Shown here: piece by piece, positions 8,589 through 19,065 of the stretch
Position numbering within the stretch: the first letter of the stretch is position 1
Layout of the letters: every line of letters starts with the position of its first letter
Source: Roseibium sediminicola
Lineage (GTDB): Bacteria; Pseudomonadota; Alphaproteobacteria; Rhizobiales; Stappiaceae
Direction of reading: 5' to 3'
DNA: 64,000 nt
Assembly (NCBI RefSeq): GCF_023156505.1
Contig: NZ_JALNMJ010000001.1
Span: 496,001-560,000 of the forward strand
The notes under the pieces: model-generated
What the model was told of the DNA's origin: nothing
Seen by the model: only the letters and a program-made list of their open reading frames with translations
Databases searched by the model: none
Position numbers and translations under genes: made by a program

Positions 8589-8674
8589 GGTGGGGTAAGC
8601 CATACCGCCGCCCGGTCAGACCGGGCGGCATTTCGGGGCTGTCACCCGTCAGCGGGCGCCTTATATTGCGCTCA

Positions 8675-9607
8675 ATGACTTTGCCGATTGTCCACCATCC
8701 GGCCTATTGCGCCGATCTGCCCGCCAATCACCGTTTTCCGATGGACAAGTTCCTGGCGGTGGCCGAGTTGATCCGGACCGAAGATCTCTTGGACGGCCAC
8801 CCGTTCTACCGGCCGCGGCCGGCTCCCTTCGAATGGGTCGCGCTTGCCCACGACCCGGTTTATGTGGATCAGGTTTTCAACGCTCATGTACCGGAGAAAG
8901 TCGCCCGGGAAATCGGCTTTCCCATGCGCGCCGACATTGCCCAGCGTGCCCGCTGCGCCACCGGCGGCACGGTACTGACCGGCTATCTTGCCCTGGAACA
9001 TGGACTTGCCTGCAACACGGCCGGCGGCAGCCACCATGCGCGGCGGGCCCATGGCGCGGGCTTCTGCGTCTTCAACGATGTCGCCGTCGCCATCAAGGTG
9101 ATGCAGGCGGACGGGGCGGTCCGAAATGCCCTGGTAATCGATCTGGACGTGCATCAGGGCGATGGCACTGCGGACATTTTTCAGGGAGATCCGGACGTCT
9201 TCACGTTTTCCATGCATTCGGAAAAGAACTATCCCGTTCGCAAGGTGCCCTCGCATCGGGACATCGGCCTTGCAGACGGCACCGGCGACGAGGTCTATCT
9301 GGCGATCCTGGCGGAAACCCTGCCGGAGCTGTTGGCCACGCGCGCCTGGGACATCGTCTTTTTCAATGCCGGGGTCGATCCCTATGGCGGCGATCGCTTG
9401 GGGCGTCTGGCGCTGACACGCGAGGGCCTTTGCCGGCGCGACCGATATGTGATGGAGACCGTCAGGGCCGCGGGGATTCCGTTGGCGGGTGTTCTGGGCG
9501 GCGGCTATTCAACCGATATCGACGAGCTCGCCGACCGGCATCTGACCCTGCACAGGACCGCAAGAACGGTCATGAACGGGGCCGTCCCATTGCCAGAACG
9601 CGTGTGA
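8675..9607 (+). CDS. Histone deacetylase family protein (arginase-fold Zn deacetylase)
   Basis: A 310-residue protein of the HDAC/acetoin-utilisation/acetylpolyamine amidohydrolase superfamily. Visible signatures: the tandem His of GGSHHARRAHGAGFC (about 117-131), the zinc ligands in DLDVHQGDGT, the third ligand in NAGVDPYGGDRLG and the C-terminal GGGYS loop with the transition-state Tyr. The length fits a single-domain class IV-like bacterial member. Substrates may be acetyl-lysine on proteins or small acetylated amines; the sequence alone does not decide. Its last 38 bases overlap the convergent DUF6460 gene. Confidence 0.92.
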   Translation: MTLPIVHHPAYCADLPANHRFPMDKFLAVAELIRTEDLLDGHPFYRPRPAPFEWVALAHDPVYVDQVFNAHVPEKVAREIGFPMRADIAQRARCATGGTVLTGYLALEHGLACNTAGGSHHARRAHGAGFCVFNDVAVAIKVMQADGAVRNALVIDLDVHQGDGTADIFQGDPDVFTFSMHSEKNYPVRKVPSHRDIGLADGTGDEVYLAILAETLPELLATRAWDIVFFNAGVDPYGGDRLGRLALTREGLCRRDRYVMETVRAAGIPLAGVLGGGYSTDIDELADRHLTLHRTARTVMNGAVPLPERV

Positions 9608-9848
9608 TCAGCCAGATCGGCACCACCACTATCGCACCTATGACCAGATAATTGCCGAGACGGTCAATGGCGTGGAACCCCATGTCCCACAGGCGCTCGA
9701 CAAAATTCACGGCCATGTCGATCAGGTCGAGCGGATCGAGATTGAGGGCGGAAAGGACGATCCCGACCACAAAGGACAGGAACACGAGCCGCAGCAAGAC
9801 CTGGGCGGGCGAGCCACCCAAAAATCGGCTCAGGCCTGTATCGGACAT
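9570..9848 (-). CDS. DUF6460-like small membrane protein
   Basis: A 92-residue protein with two hydrophobic helices (about 17-40 and 65-85). The ATG at 9848 is preferred because AGGAG lies nine bases before it; an upstream ATG would add 13 residues. The pattern (GGSPAQVLLRLVFLSFVVGI...LGNYLVIGAIVVVPIWLI) resembles small alphaproteobacterial membrane proteins annotated as DUF6460. No function is known. The 3' end overlaps the convergent HDAC-family gene by 38 bases. Confidence 0.8.
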   Translation of the reverse strand: MSDTGLSRFLGGSPAQVLLRLVFLSFVVGIVLSALNLDPLDLIDMAVNFVERLWDMGFHAIDRLGNYLVIGAIVVVPIWLITRVLAMGRPRS

Positions 9849-10392
9849 TTCGGGGACTCCTGCGTGGTCGTGTTCCATGAGTCCCAAGTTAGGAAGGGGA
9901 GCGCGAAATTACAATGTGACCTGATGGGCCAGACCCTCAGGGCGCTGCTCAAGCGACCGCCTTCGGACCCTCCGTAAACTTGCCGATTAATTGCAGGTGG
10001 TGTCGTAAATCGCTAAATCCTGTTCGTGTCACGCCAAAGACAAGAGGCAACTGCTGGCGTATTGAAAAAGGCAGGAAGTTGCAACCACACGTAAGCGATG
10101 CTCCCACACGCGCTTGCGTTCTGCATTCCTCCACCGGTGGTGAAAGACAGTCTCCCGGCCGTAGCGGACGGTGGCCGGAGATCAAAAGACGATCACGCCA
10201 ACGGGGCCCTCGATCCGGAGAACGGCTCTCCGTTTCCTCATCCGGACGGAAGGGCACCAGACAGACCCTCAGGAGGGAGTCTTGCGGATGTCTGTTTGCA
10301 AGGAAAGATCTCTGGCACGGTGATGGCACTGCCCGAAGCTGTCACCGTGCCTCAATTCCCGATGACCTGTTTGGCTTTCTACTCGGTTGCGA
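9849..10392. other. Intergenic stretch without a convincing gene
   Basis: About 540 bases between the DUF6460 gene (leftward) and the end of the AraC gene. Open frames exist on both strands, but their products are Arg/Pro/Ser-rich, lack ribosome sites and resemble no family. The only clear structure is the hairpin at 10316-10353. It may be decayed coding DNA or hold an RNA; I cannot support either. Confidence 0.5.
10316..10353 (-). terminator. Hairpin downstream of the AraC-type gene
   Basis: GGCACGGTGA (10316-10325) pairs perfectly with TCACCGTGCC (10344-10353) around an 18-base loop. It lies 40 bases past the stop of the leftward AraC-type gene. No strong T-run follows, so termination is possible rather than certain. 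Confidence 0.45.
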
Positions 10393-11466
10393 TCATTCAG
10401 CGGCCTCGGCAGTGTCAGGCCTTGAACCGGCGAACAAAGTTGTCCGCCTGCCAGTCAGGCCGGAACTGTCGCGCACCTTTTTGGGTGAGACGCCGAACCA
10501 TGTCTTTACCGCGCGGGAAAAAGTACTCAGCTCGGAAAAACCCAATAGATAGGCTATTTCCTTCATCGGCATGTCCGTTCCACGCAAATAGCGTTCCGCT
10601 GCCGACCGCCGGATTTCCTCGCTGAGCTTCCGAAAACTCGTGCCTTCCTTTTCCAGGAGCCTTTGCACGGCGCGTTGGGACATGCCGAGCTTCGCCGCGA
10701 TCTGCGGCAGCGTGCAAGCGCCGTTGGAGAGGTTCGAGGCAACTTCGTTGGCGATCCTGGACAGGGGCGATTCCATTTGCCCGAACCGGTCCAGTTCGCT
10801 GCTCGCCGATTTCAGGATGATGTCGTAGAGATGGGCGTCGTTCCGGCGCAGCGGACGTGACAGGAGCGTGGTCGGGATCAGGATCCTGTTGTGCGCAGCG
10901 CCGAATTTCAGCCGGCCCTGGTATTTTTTCTGGAAGTTCGAGGTCGATACCGGTGCCGTGGTGGCCAGTTCGATCAGGATCGGCGGAACCTGCATGTCCA
11001 GGGCAAGTTCGATCTGCTGGGTGGCCCAGCCGATCCGGCCGAACATGTTCTGGCGCCACTCACCCCGACCTTCCAGGATCGGCCATTCGACATAGCCGCC
11101 GGTTTCGTCTTCCTCGAAAATCATCCGGTAGGCGTTGGTGCGGATCGGCGAGAACCGGACCCAGGCCTGGCATGCCTCTCTCAAGGTCGGCGCGCAGGCA
11201 AACAGGTAGTCGAAAATGGAGAAACAGCCGATTTCGACATTGTTGAACAGGTCGAACATCGTGGCATCGTCACCAAGCACATCGGCGACATGCTCGAAGA
11301 CGGCATGCCAGGCCGTGATCGGGACGGTTCCCTGAGGATCGTCGAGGCTGGCGAGATCAAAATCATATTGGCGCGCCATCGCCGGCCAGTCCAAATTCGC
11401 ATTTGGACAAATGTCACGCAGTACCCGGAACACGTCCGAGCGCGCCCATTCGCCTTCAAGCGGCAT
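10393..11466 (-). CDS. AraC family transcriptional regulator
   Basis: A 357-residue regulator. The N-terminal ~200 residues match the arabinose-binding-like domain found in OruR/ArgR-type AraC proteins (VPITAWHAVFEHVADVLGD, then FDYLFACAPTLREACQ). The C-terminal pair of helix-turn-helices covers about 250-340 (AAKLGMSQRAVQRLLEKEGTSFRKL and IAYLLGFSELSTFSRAVKTWFGVSP). I start at the ATG at 11466, nine bases after AGGAG, rather than at 11499. It follows the beta-oxidation operon on the same strand after a terminator, so it is probably a separate unit. The effector is unknown. Confidence 0.9.
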   Translation of the reverse strand: MPLEGEWARSDVFRVLRDICPNANLDWPAMARQYDFDLASLDDPQGTVPITAWHAVFEHVADVLGDDATMFDLFNNVEIGCFSIFDYLFACAPTLREACQAWVRFSPIRTNAYRMIFEEDETGGYVEWPILEGRGEWRQNMFGRIGWATQQIELALDMQVPPILIELATTAPVSTSNFQKKYQGRLKFGAAHNRILIPTTLLSRPLRRNDAHLYDIILKSASSELDRFGQMESPLSRIANEVASNLSNGACTLPQIAAKLGMSQRAVQRLLEKEGTSFRKLSEEIRRSAAERYLRGTDMPMKEIAYLLGFSELSTFSRAVKTWFGVSPKKVRDSSGLTGRRTTLFAGSRPDTAEAAE

Positions 11467-11591
11467 CAAAGTCTCCTGCCAGACCGTGCACGATTTCACG
11501 TATTCAAACTGTGCATGACAAGTCAGGCTGGATCAAGTTCTGTCGTAATTTGCAAACAAATATGTCTTTAAACTTATGTATAAATAACAAT

Positions 11592-11613
11592 GCCGCCTCC
11601 GTCGGGAGGCGGC
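11592..11613 (-). terminator. Rho-independent terminator of the beta-oxidation operon
   Basis: GCCGCCTCC (11592-11600) and GGAGGCGGC (11605-11613) form a 9-bp GC stem with a 4-base loop just past the stop of the leftward FadB-like gene; the strand then reads ATTGTTATTTAT. Confidence 0.8.
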
Positions 11614-11626
11614 ACTTTTGCTTTTA

Positions 11627-13837
11627 TCAGGCAGCTTCGCTGACCTTTTCGGCGGGTTTGGGCGGGAACTTTCCGTAGAAGGTCGCGTTCTCCTTGGCCA
11701 TCTCACGCAGCAGTTTGTTCGGCTTGAAGCGCGGACCCCATTTGCGGGTAAACTTCTTGCACAGTTCCACAAAGGCGGGCGTGCCCATCATGTCGATATA
11801 GCTGAGCGTGCCGCCGGAATAGGGAGCAAAGCCGAAGCCGAGGATCGAGCCGACATCCGCTTCGCGCACGTCCGTCAGACATTTCTCCTCGAAGATGCGG
11901 GCGGTTTCCAGCGCCTGCATCACCAGAAGGCGCTGCTTGAGCTCTTCGATGTTGAAGCTCTCGGCCGGTTTCGGCTGACCGACCACATCCGGAATGCCCG
12001 GCCACAGGCTCTTGTCGCGGCCCTTGTAGTCATAGAAGCCCTTGCCGTTCTTGCGGCCGAAGCGCTCCTGCTTCACCACCATTTCTTCCAGGATGTTGTC
12101 GAGCGGGCCTTCGACATATTTGACGCCGAGATCCTTGCGGGTAGCCGAAACGATTTTCCAGGCCAGATCCAGCGCCACTTCATCGCCAAGCGACAACGGG
12201 CCGACCGGCATGCCGGCCATCTTGCCGGCATTCTCGATCATTGCCGCCGGGACGCCGTCGGCCAGCATCATCAGGCCTTCGCGGATATAGGTCATGACGA
12301 CCCGCGATGTGTAGAAACCACGGCTGTCATTGACCACGATCGGGGTTTTCTTGATGGCCTTGATATAGTCGAGCGCCATGGCCAGCGCCCGGTCGGAAGT
12401 GCGCTTGCCGAGGATCACTTCCACCAGCATCATCTTGTCGACCGGCGAGAAGAAGTGGATGCCGATGAAGTTCTTCGGCCGCTTGGAGGCCTGGGCCAGC
12501 GAGGTGATCGGCAGGGTCGAGGTGTTCGAAGCGTAAATCGCCCGGGACTTCATCACCGCTTCCGCCTGTTCGGTCACGGTCTTCTTGATCTCACGGTCCT
12601 CGAACACGGCCTCGATCACCAAGTCGCAATCGGCCAGCGCCTCATAGTCCGTGGTGGCGGTGATCTTGGCGAGCAGTTTTTCCTTCTGCTCCTCGGTGCC
12701 GCGGCCGCGCTTGATCGCCTTGCTCATCAGCTCGTCGGTATGGGCCTTGCCCTTGTCGGCGGCTTCCTGGCTGCGGTCGATCAGGACGACATCGATGCCG
12801 GCCTGAGCGGTGACATAGGCAATGCCGGCGCCCATGAACCCGGCGCCCAGAATGCCGACTTTCTTGATCTTGTTCGGGCGCTGGTCGACCGGACGGCGGG
12901 CCAGCTTGTTCAGCTCCTGCATGGAGACGAACAGCGAGCGGATCATGCTGGCGGCTTCCGGCGTCTGCAACACCTTGGCGAAGTAACGGCTTTCCACCTG
13001 AAGCGCGAGATCCATCGGCAGCTGCAGGCCCTCGACGACCGAATGCAGCAGATAGCGCGCGCCCGGATAATTGTCGAAGGTCTCGCGGCGGTAGATGGCG
13101 TTGGCCGCCGGCCAGAACTGGAACCCGGCCGGGGAATAGACCTTGCCGTTCGGCAGCTTGTAGCCCTTCTTGTCCCAGTCCTTGACCGGATCGAGGCCGG
13201 CTTTCAGCATCTTCTTGGCGGCCGCGACCAGCTTCTTGGTGCCGGCAACCTCGTCGACCAGCTTCATCTGCTTGGCCTGTGGTGCGCGCAGGGTACGGCC
13301 TTGAAGCAGGAACTGCATGCCCTGCTGGCCGTCGGTCATGCGCATGACACGCTGGGTGCCGCCGGCCCCAGGGAAGAGGCCAACCTTCACTTCCGGCAGG
13401 CCCATTTTCAGGCCTTCGTCGACCACACGGCCGTGACAGGCGAGCGCCAGTTCGGTGCCGCCGCCCATGCAGGTGCCGGCGACTGCCGCGACGAAGGGTT
13501 TGCCACAGGTTTCCAGCTTGCGATAGACCAGCGACAGCTTGCGCGAGCCTTCAAAGAGGGCCTTTGCGGCCGCTTCCGGGTCGTTGCCGCGCTTGATGTG
13601 GAAGTCCTTCAGAAGGCCTTCCAGCATGGTCAGGTCCGCACCGCCGGAAAAGGCGGCCTTGCCGGAGGTGATCACCGCGCCCTTGATGGTCTCGTCGCCG
13701 GCGACCTGGTCGACCAGGGCATCCAGTTCGTCCATCACGGAGAGATCGATGACGTTCATCGACTTTTCCGGCATGTCCCAGCTGATCAGGGCGAAACCGT
13801 CCTCATCGGTTTCAATGGTGAAATTCTTGTAGCTCAT
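11627..13837 (-). CDS. FadB/FadJ-like multifunctional protein (enoyl-CoA hydratase / 3-hydroxyacyl-CoA dehydrogenase)
   Basis: A 736-residue fusion that hydrates trans-2-enoyl-CoA and oxidises the resulting 3-hydroxyacyl-CoA with NAD+. The crotonase domain (about 1-200) shows GGADLTMLE and the oxyanion segment GTCMGGGTELALACH. The dehydrogenase part starts at about 326 with the NAD loop GILGAGFMGAGIA, then IGIHFFSPVDKMMLVEVI with the catalytic His, and a C-terminal 3HCDH domain. A good GAGGAGG ribosome site precedes the ATG. It is the last gene of the leftward operon that also holds the thiolase, so the two should form the trifunctional complex. Confidence 0.94.
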   Translation of the reverse strand: MSYKNFTIETDEDGFALISWDMPEKSMNVIDLSVMDELDALVDQVAGDETIKGAVITSGKAAFSGGADLTMLEGLLKDFHIKRGNDPEAAAKALFEGSRKLSLVYRKLETCGKPFVAAVAGTCMGGGTELALACHGRVVDEGLKMGLPEVKVGLFPGAGGTQRVMRMTDGQQGMQFLLQGRTLRAPQAKQMKLVDEVAGTKKLVAAAKKMLKAGLDPVKDWDKKGYKLPNGKVYSPAGFQFWPAANAIYRRETFDNYPGARYLLHSVVEGLQLPMDLALQVESRYFAKVLQTPEAASMIRSLFVSMQELNKLARRPVDQRPNKIKKVGILGAGFMGAGIAYVTAQAGIDVVLIDRSQEAADKGKAHTDELMSKAIKRGRGTEEQKEKLLAKITATTDYEALADCDLVIEAVFEDREIKKTVTEQAEAVMKSRAIYASNTSTLPITSLAQASKRPKNFIGIHFFSPVDKMMLVEVILGKRTSDRALAMALDYIKAIKKTPIVVNDSRGFYTSRVVMTYIREGLMMLADGVPAAMIENAGKMAGMPVGPLSLGDEVALDLAWKIVSATRKDLGVKYVEGPLDNILEEMVVKQERFGRKNGKGFYDYKGRDKSLWPGIPDVVGQPKPAESFNIEELKQRLLVMQALETARIFEEKCLTDVREADVGSILGFGFAPYSGGTLSYIDMMGTPAFVELCKKFTRKWGPRFKPNKLLREMAKENATFYGKFPPKPAEKVSEAA

Positions 13838-13857
13838 CGTGTCATTCCTCCTCGGGG

Positions 13858-14241
13858 TCAGGCGTTGCCGGAAGGCAGGTGGGCGCGCTGCTGCGCTGCC
13901 GTCTTCGTGCCTTCAACAACAACGTCTCCGGTGTGTTTGGTTTCCGCGGGTTCGAACAGCATCACCCAGCATTCCTCTTCGGCGACCGGGTTATGCTCGA
14001 CGCCCTTGGGCACCACATGCATGTCGCCCGCGATCAGCACGGCGTCGTCCCGGTCGCGGTAGCGGATGGTCAGGCTGCCCTTGACGATGAAGAACAGCTC
14101 GTCCTCGTCCTCATGGTCGTGCCAGACGAATTCGCCCTTCAGCTTGGCCAGCTTGACGGTCTGATCGTTGACATCGGCCACCACGCGCGGCGACCAATAG
14201 TCGGTGATCTGTGCGAACTCCTTGTCGATGTTGCTGATCAT
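13858..14241 (-). CDS. Cupin domain protein
   Basis: A 127-residue single-domain cupin. Motif 1 is [18 protein letters not shown] (two His, Glu, as in metal-binding cupins) and motif 2 is [14 protein letters not shown]. The ATG lies three bases after the thiolase stop, so translation is coupled, and the FadB-like gene follows 20 bases on. A small cupin inside a beta-oxidation operon is not a standard pathway enzyme. It could be a metal-dependent isomerase or a ligand sensor; no function can be named. Confidence 0.88.
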   Translation of the reverse strand: MISNIDKEFAQITDYWSPRVVADVNDQTVKLAKLKGEFVWHDHEDEDELFFIVKGSLTIRYRDRDDAVLIAGDMHVVPKGVEHNPVAEEECWVMLFEPAETKHTGDVVVEGTKTAAQQRAHLPSGNA

Positions 14242-14244
14242 CGT

Positions 14245-15453
14245 TCAGACCCGCTCGATGATGGTGGCCGTGCCCATGCCGGCACCGATGCACAGCGTCA
14301 CAAGCGCGGTGTTGAGATCGCGGCGTTCCAGTTCGTCCAGAACGGTGCCGAGGATCATGGCTCCGGTCGCGCCGAGCGGATGACCGAGGGCAATCGCACC
14401 GCCATTGACGTTGACGGTCGCCGGGTCGAGATCGAAGGCCTGCTGGTAGCGCAGGACAACGGAGGCGAAAGCCTCGTTGATCTCGATCAGGTCGAGATCC
14501 TTCATTTCCATCTTGGCGTTTTTCAGGAGCTTCTCGGTGACATCCACCGGGCCGGTCAGCATCAGGGCCGGCTCGGAGCCGATGTTGGCGAAGGCCTTGA
14601 TGCGCGCGCGCGGCTTCAGGCCGGAGGAGCGGCCCGCCGTGCTGGAACCGATCAGGACGGCGGCTGCGCCGTCGACGATGCCGGAGGAGTTGCCGGCATG
14701 GTGCACATGCTTGAGGCTTTCGATTTCCGGATGGGCCTGGATGCCGACCGCGTCGAAACCGCCCATGGCGCCCATCATCTCGAAGGACGGGTTGAGCGAT
14801 GCCAGCGACTGCATGTCGGTGTCCGGGCGCATATGCTCATCCTTGTCGAGGATGGTGATGCCGTTGATGTCCTTGACCGGTATCACCGATTTGGCAAAAC
14901 GGCCTTCGTCCCAGGACTTGCCGGCCCGTTTCTGGCTTTCCACCGCATAGGCATCGCAATCGTCGCGGCTGAAGCCGTATTTGGTGGCGATCAGGTCGGC
15001 GGAGACACCCTGCGGCATGAAATAGGAGGGGATCGCGACCTGCGGCTCGATCGGCCAGGCGCCGCCGGATGCACCGAGGCCGACGCGGCTCATGCTTTCC
15101 ACGCCGCCGGCGATGACCAGCTTGTGCTGGCCGGCCATGACCTGGGCCGACGCCATGTTGACCGCGTCGAGGCCGGAGGCGCAAAAGCGGTTGATCTGCA
15201 TGCCCGGAACCGACGTGTCGTAGCCTGCCGCGAAAACCGCTGCACGGGCGATGTCGCCGCCGGCCTCGCCGACCGGGTCGACGCAGCCGAGCACGACATC
15301 GTCGACCCGGCCGGTGTCCAGGCCGTTGCGGTCGCGGATGGCTTCCAGCGCTGTCGCGGCGAGCCGGACGGCGGGCACTTCGTGCAGCGCGCCGTCCTTC
15401 TTGCCACGCCCGCGCGGAGTGCGCACGTGATCGTAAATATAGGCTTCGGGCAT
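14245..15453 (-). CDS. Acetyl-CoA C-acyltransferase (thiolase, FadA-type)
   Basis: A 402-residue thiolase cleaving 3-ketoacyl-CoA with CoA to acetyl-CoA and a shortened acyl-CoA. The nucleophilic Cys lies in [14 protein letters not shown] (about residue 90), the catalytic His in [13 protein letters not shown] and the second Cys in [11 protein letters not shown] near the C-terminus. An AGAGGAGG ribosome site precedes the ATG. It lies between a GST gene and the cupin gene, in the operon ending with the FadB-like protein, and is probably its thiolase partner. Confidence 0.95.
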   Translation of the reverse strand: MPEAYIYDHVRTPRGRGKKDGALHEVPAVRLAATALEAIRDRNGLDTGRVDDVVLGCVDPVGEAGGDIARAAVFAAGYDTSVPGMQINRFCASGLDAVNMASAQVMAGQHKLVIAGGVESMSRVGLGASGGAWPIEPQVAIPSYFMPQGVSADLIATKYGFSRDDCDAYAVESQKRAGKSWDEGRFAKSVIPVKDINGITILDKDEHMRPDTDMQSLASLNPSFEMMGAMGGFDAVGIQAHPEIESLKHVHHAGNSSGIVDGAAAVLIGSSTAGRSSGLKPRARIKAFANIGSEPALMLTGPVDVTEKLLKNAKMEMKDLDLIEINEAFASVVLRYQQAFDLDPATVNVNGGAIALGHPLGATGAMILGTVLDELERRDLNTALVTLCIGAGMGTATIIERV

Positions 15454-15480
15454 CAGATCCTCCTCTAGATCAGATCGTCC

Positions 15481-16119
15481 TCAGTTGCTCTCCGGCATGG
15501 GATGGCCGGGCATGAGGTCATAGGGGTGTTTCCAGCCGGGCAGGGCCTTGATGCGGCCCAGCCAGGCAACGACATTCGGGTAGGCGGCAAGGTCGATGCC
15601 GAGCTCGCCGTCGTAAAAGAGGTAACTGCACAGCGAGAAGTCGGCGGTCGTCGGCTTCGCGCCGATGGCGAATTCGTTCTTGGCAAAATGCTTGTCCAGG
15701 ATGGCGAGCGCGGATTGCGACCGGCCGTCCAGGAACTTGGTGACGTCGGTCTCGCCGGTTTTTACCAGCGTGCGCATGAAGCGCAGCGGACCGATCAGTC
15801 CGGAGACCTTCTGGTTGTCGAAGATCGTCCAGCGCAGCACCTCACGACGTTCTTCGTTATTGTCCCAGCCGAACCGGCCGAATTTCTCGACCAGGTAATC
15901 CATGATCACGGCGGACTGGGTCAGCAGCTTGCCGCGGTGATCCAGCACCGGCACTTCACCCATCTCGTTCAAGGTCGAGCGGAATTCTTCCGTGCGGGTC
16001 TCCCCGTTGAAGAAATCCACCCATCTCGGGGTCCAGTCGGCACCGCACAGTTCCAGCATCAAGGCCACTTTGTAAGAGTGACCGGACTGGGCCATACAAT
16101 GAAGAACGTAATCAGCCAT
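15481..16119 (-). CDS. Glutathione S-transferase family protein
   Basis: A 212-residue protein with an N-terminal thioredoxin-like domain (HSYKVALMLELCGADW, then the GSH-binding GEVPVLDHRGKLLTQSAVIMDYL with the Ser of the QSAVI motif) and an all-helical C-terminal domain (FAIGAKPTTADFSLCSYLF). I start at the ATG at 16119 (MADYVLH), which matches the usual length, instead of seven codons upstream. It is embedded in the beta-oxidation operon, 27 bases before the thiolase. It may remove reactive enoyl-CoA-derived electrophiles, but that is inference. Confidence 0.9.
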   Translation of the reverse strand: MADYVLHCMAQSGHSYKVALMLELCGADWTPRWVDFFNGETRTEEFRSTLNEMGEVPVLDHRGKLLTQSAVIMDYLVEKFGRFGWDNNEERREVLRWTIFDNQKVSGLIGPLRFMRTLVKTGETDVTKFLDGRSQSALAILDKHFAKNEFAIGAKPTTADFSLCSYLFYDGELGIDLAAYPNVVAWLGRIKALPGWKHPYDLMPGHPMPESN

Positions 16120-16234
16120 AACGTGAAATCTCCCTGGCAAATTGAATCGGTGGAAAGATTATCCGGATTGGATCCAATTTGCTTGGGTGAATTTCCAGCC
16201 CGATCACACGAAGAAGTGAGCGGGCCGGAAAGAC

Positions 16235-18031
<1,797 letters not shown>

Positions 18032-18064
18032 GGAAATCCTCCCAGATCAGCCGGTTGGTCTCAG

Positions 18065-18082
18065 GTTTACGTTTCCGTAAAC
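18065..18082. promoter_or_regulatory. MerR/LiuR-type operator upstream of the acyl-CoA dehydrogenase operon
   Basis: GTTTACG-TTTC-CGTAAAC is a perfect 7-bp palindrome with a 4-base spacer, 34 bases upstream of the acyl-CoA dehydrogenase ATG. It closely resembles the TTTACGTTnACGTAAA-like motif described for LiuR-type MerR regulators of branched-chain and fatty acid catabolism. A MerR gene with a related site lies next door. Confidence 0.72.
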
Positions 18083-18369
18083 GTCAACTTGAGGCTCTAT
18101 ATACGCGTGTTGATTTCGTCCGGCAAGTGGTGTCCCTAGGGAAGGGATGACAAAAAAATACGCCTAAAACATGCTCAAGGGAATGATTTTCGAGGGACGC
18201 GGACACGGATCCGTGTTGGGAAGCCGTGTTTTTGAGGGGGTTTGCAACATCACGCTGTGCGGGAGGTCTTTCAAAAAGCAATCAAAAATTGCTTCAAGGT
18301 GACGGGAATCGATACCAGATGTTGCGCGTCACGCTGCGGCAGACCATGTCGCCCTTGACGAGCAGGCAC
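18083..18369. other. Intergenic region between the MerR gene and the beta-oxidation operon
   Basis: It holds the upstream promoter side of the acyl-CoA dehydrogenase operon and no open frame with family character. Apart from the operator on its left border and the terminator on its right, I see nothing specific in it. Confidence 0.5.
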
Positions 18370-18401
18370 AAAAAAACCGTCGGCGAAACGGCCGACGGTT
18401 T
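18370..18401 (-). terminator. Rho-independent terminator of the MerR gene
   Basis: AAACCGTCGGC (18374-18384) pairs with GCCGACGGTTT (18391-18401). On the minus strand the stem is followed by seven T residues. It lies 27 bases past the stop of the MerR gene. Confidence 0.88.
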
Positions 18402-18427
18402 CTGTCAACGCTGCTGAAGAAGACGGC

Positions 18428-18889
18428 TTACGCCTCTTCGGCTTCCTTGTGCTTCAGCATGCCGGACACGATTTCGACCGTGCGGGACAATTCCTCGATG
18501 GCCTGCTCGATGTCCTTGCGCTGTTCTTCCAGAACTGCGATCTGCTCATTGAACCTGGAAAGGGCCACGCGCAGCTGGGTAACCTGGCCGTCGCGCAGAT
18601 CGTAGAGATCGAGCATGTCGCGGATCTCCGAAAGGGAGAAGCCGACGCGCTTGCCCATCAGCACCAGCTTCAGGCGGGCACGGTCGCGGCGGTTATAGAC
18701 ACGGTTGAGACCGTCGCGCTTGGGGTTCAAGAGGCCCTTGTCTTCGTAAAAGCGCAGCGTGCGCAGGGTGCAGTCGAATTCCTTGGCGAGGTCGCCAATG
18801 GTAAACTGGGTCTTCTTGGTGCTGTCATCGGTTGCGGACACGACGTCCACAAGGTCGTCTTCGTTGAGGATCGAAAGCGCTTCGCTCAT
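18428..18889 (-). CDS. MerR family transcriptional regulator (LiuR-like)
   Basis: A 153-residue regulator. A 25-residue acidic N-terminal extension precedes the winged helix (FTIGDLAKEFDCTLRTLRFYEDKGLLNPKRDGLNRVYNRRDRARL, about 28-72), followed by a coiled-coil dimerisation helix (about 100-145) and a short Glu-rich tail. It lacks a metal-binding C-terminal cysteine set, as expected for the LiuR/acyl-CoA-responsive branch. It is transcribed toward the beta-oxidation operon; palindromes of the LiuR type lie upstream of that operon and upstream of this gene, so control of fatty acid or branched-chain catabolism with autoregulation is likely. Confidence 0.88.
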   Translation of the reverse strand: MSEALSILNEDDLVDVVSATDDSTKKTQFTIGDLAKEFDCTLRTLRFYEDKGLLNPKRDGLNRVYNRRDRARLKLVLMGKRVGFSLSEIRDMLDLYDLRDGQVTQLRVALSRFNEQIAVLEEQRKDIEQAIEELSRTVEIVSGMLKHKEAEEA

Positions 18890-18960
18890 AGCAGTTTGTA
18901 CTCATCTTCAAGCCGTTTGCCGGCTCATTGCTAAAGTTGTCAGTTTTTCGAAACCCGCAC

Positions 18961-18978
18961 CCGGGAAAACTTTCCCGG
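18961..18978. promoter_or_regulatory. Perfect palindrome in the MerR gene leader
   Basis: CCGGGAAAACTTTCCCGG: two 8-base arms around AC, 72 bases upstream of the MerR ATG. It differs from the ACGTTT-type site, so it could bind another regulator or form an RNA hairpin in the leader. Confidence 0.45.
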
Positions 18979-19047
18979 TGCGAAAAAGGGCGACACGGAT
19001 GCGGATAAACGCAAGTTGGCTCAGCCGGTTTCTTGCGCCTTGTTTAG

Positions 19048-19065
19048 CTTACGTTTGCGTTAAGG
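19048..19065. promoter_or_regulatory. Second MerR/LiuR-like site
   Basis: CTTACGTTTGCGTTAAGG shares the TTACGTTTnCGT core with the palindrome at 18065-18082, but its right arm is imperfect. It lies about 160 bases upstream of the MerR gene and 250 bases upstream of the PodJ-like gene. Confidence 0.5.

Noticed and set aside
9980-10552. A 190-codon plus-strand open frame in the gap before the AraC gene
   Set aside because: No ribosome site, Arg/Ser/Pro-rich low-complexity product, and it runs into the AraC coding region on the other strand.
11618-14062. An 814-codon plus-strand open frame opposite the FadB-like gene
   Set aside because: Antisense shadow; the minus-strand product has complete crotonase and dehydrogenase motifs.
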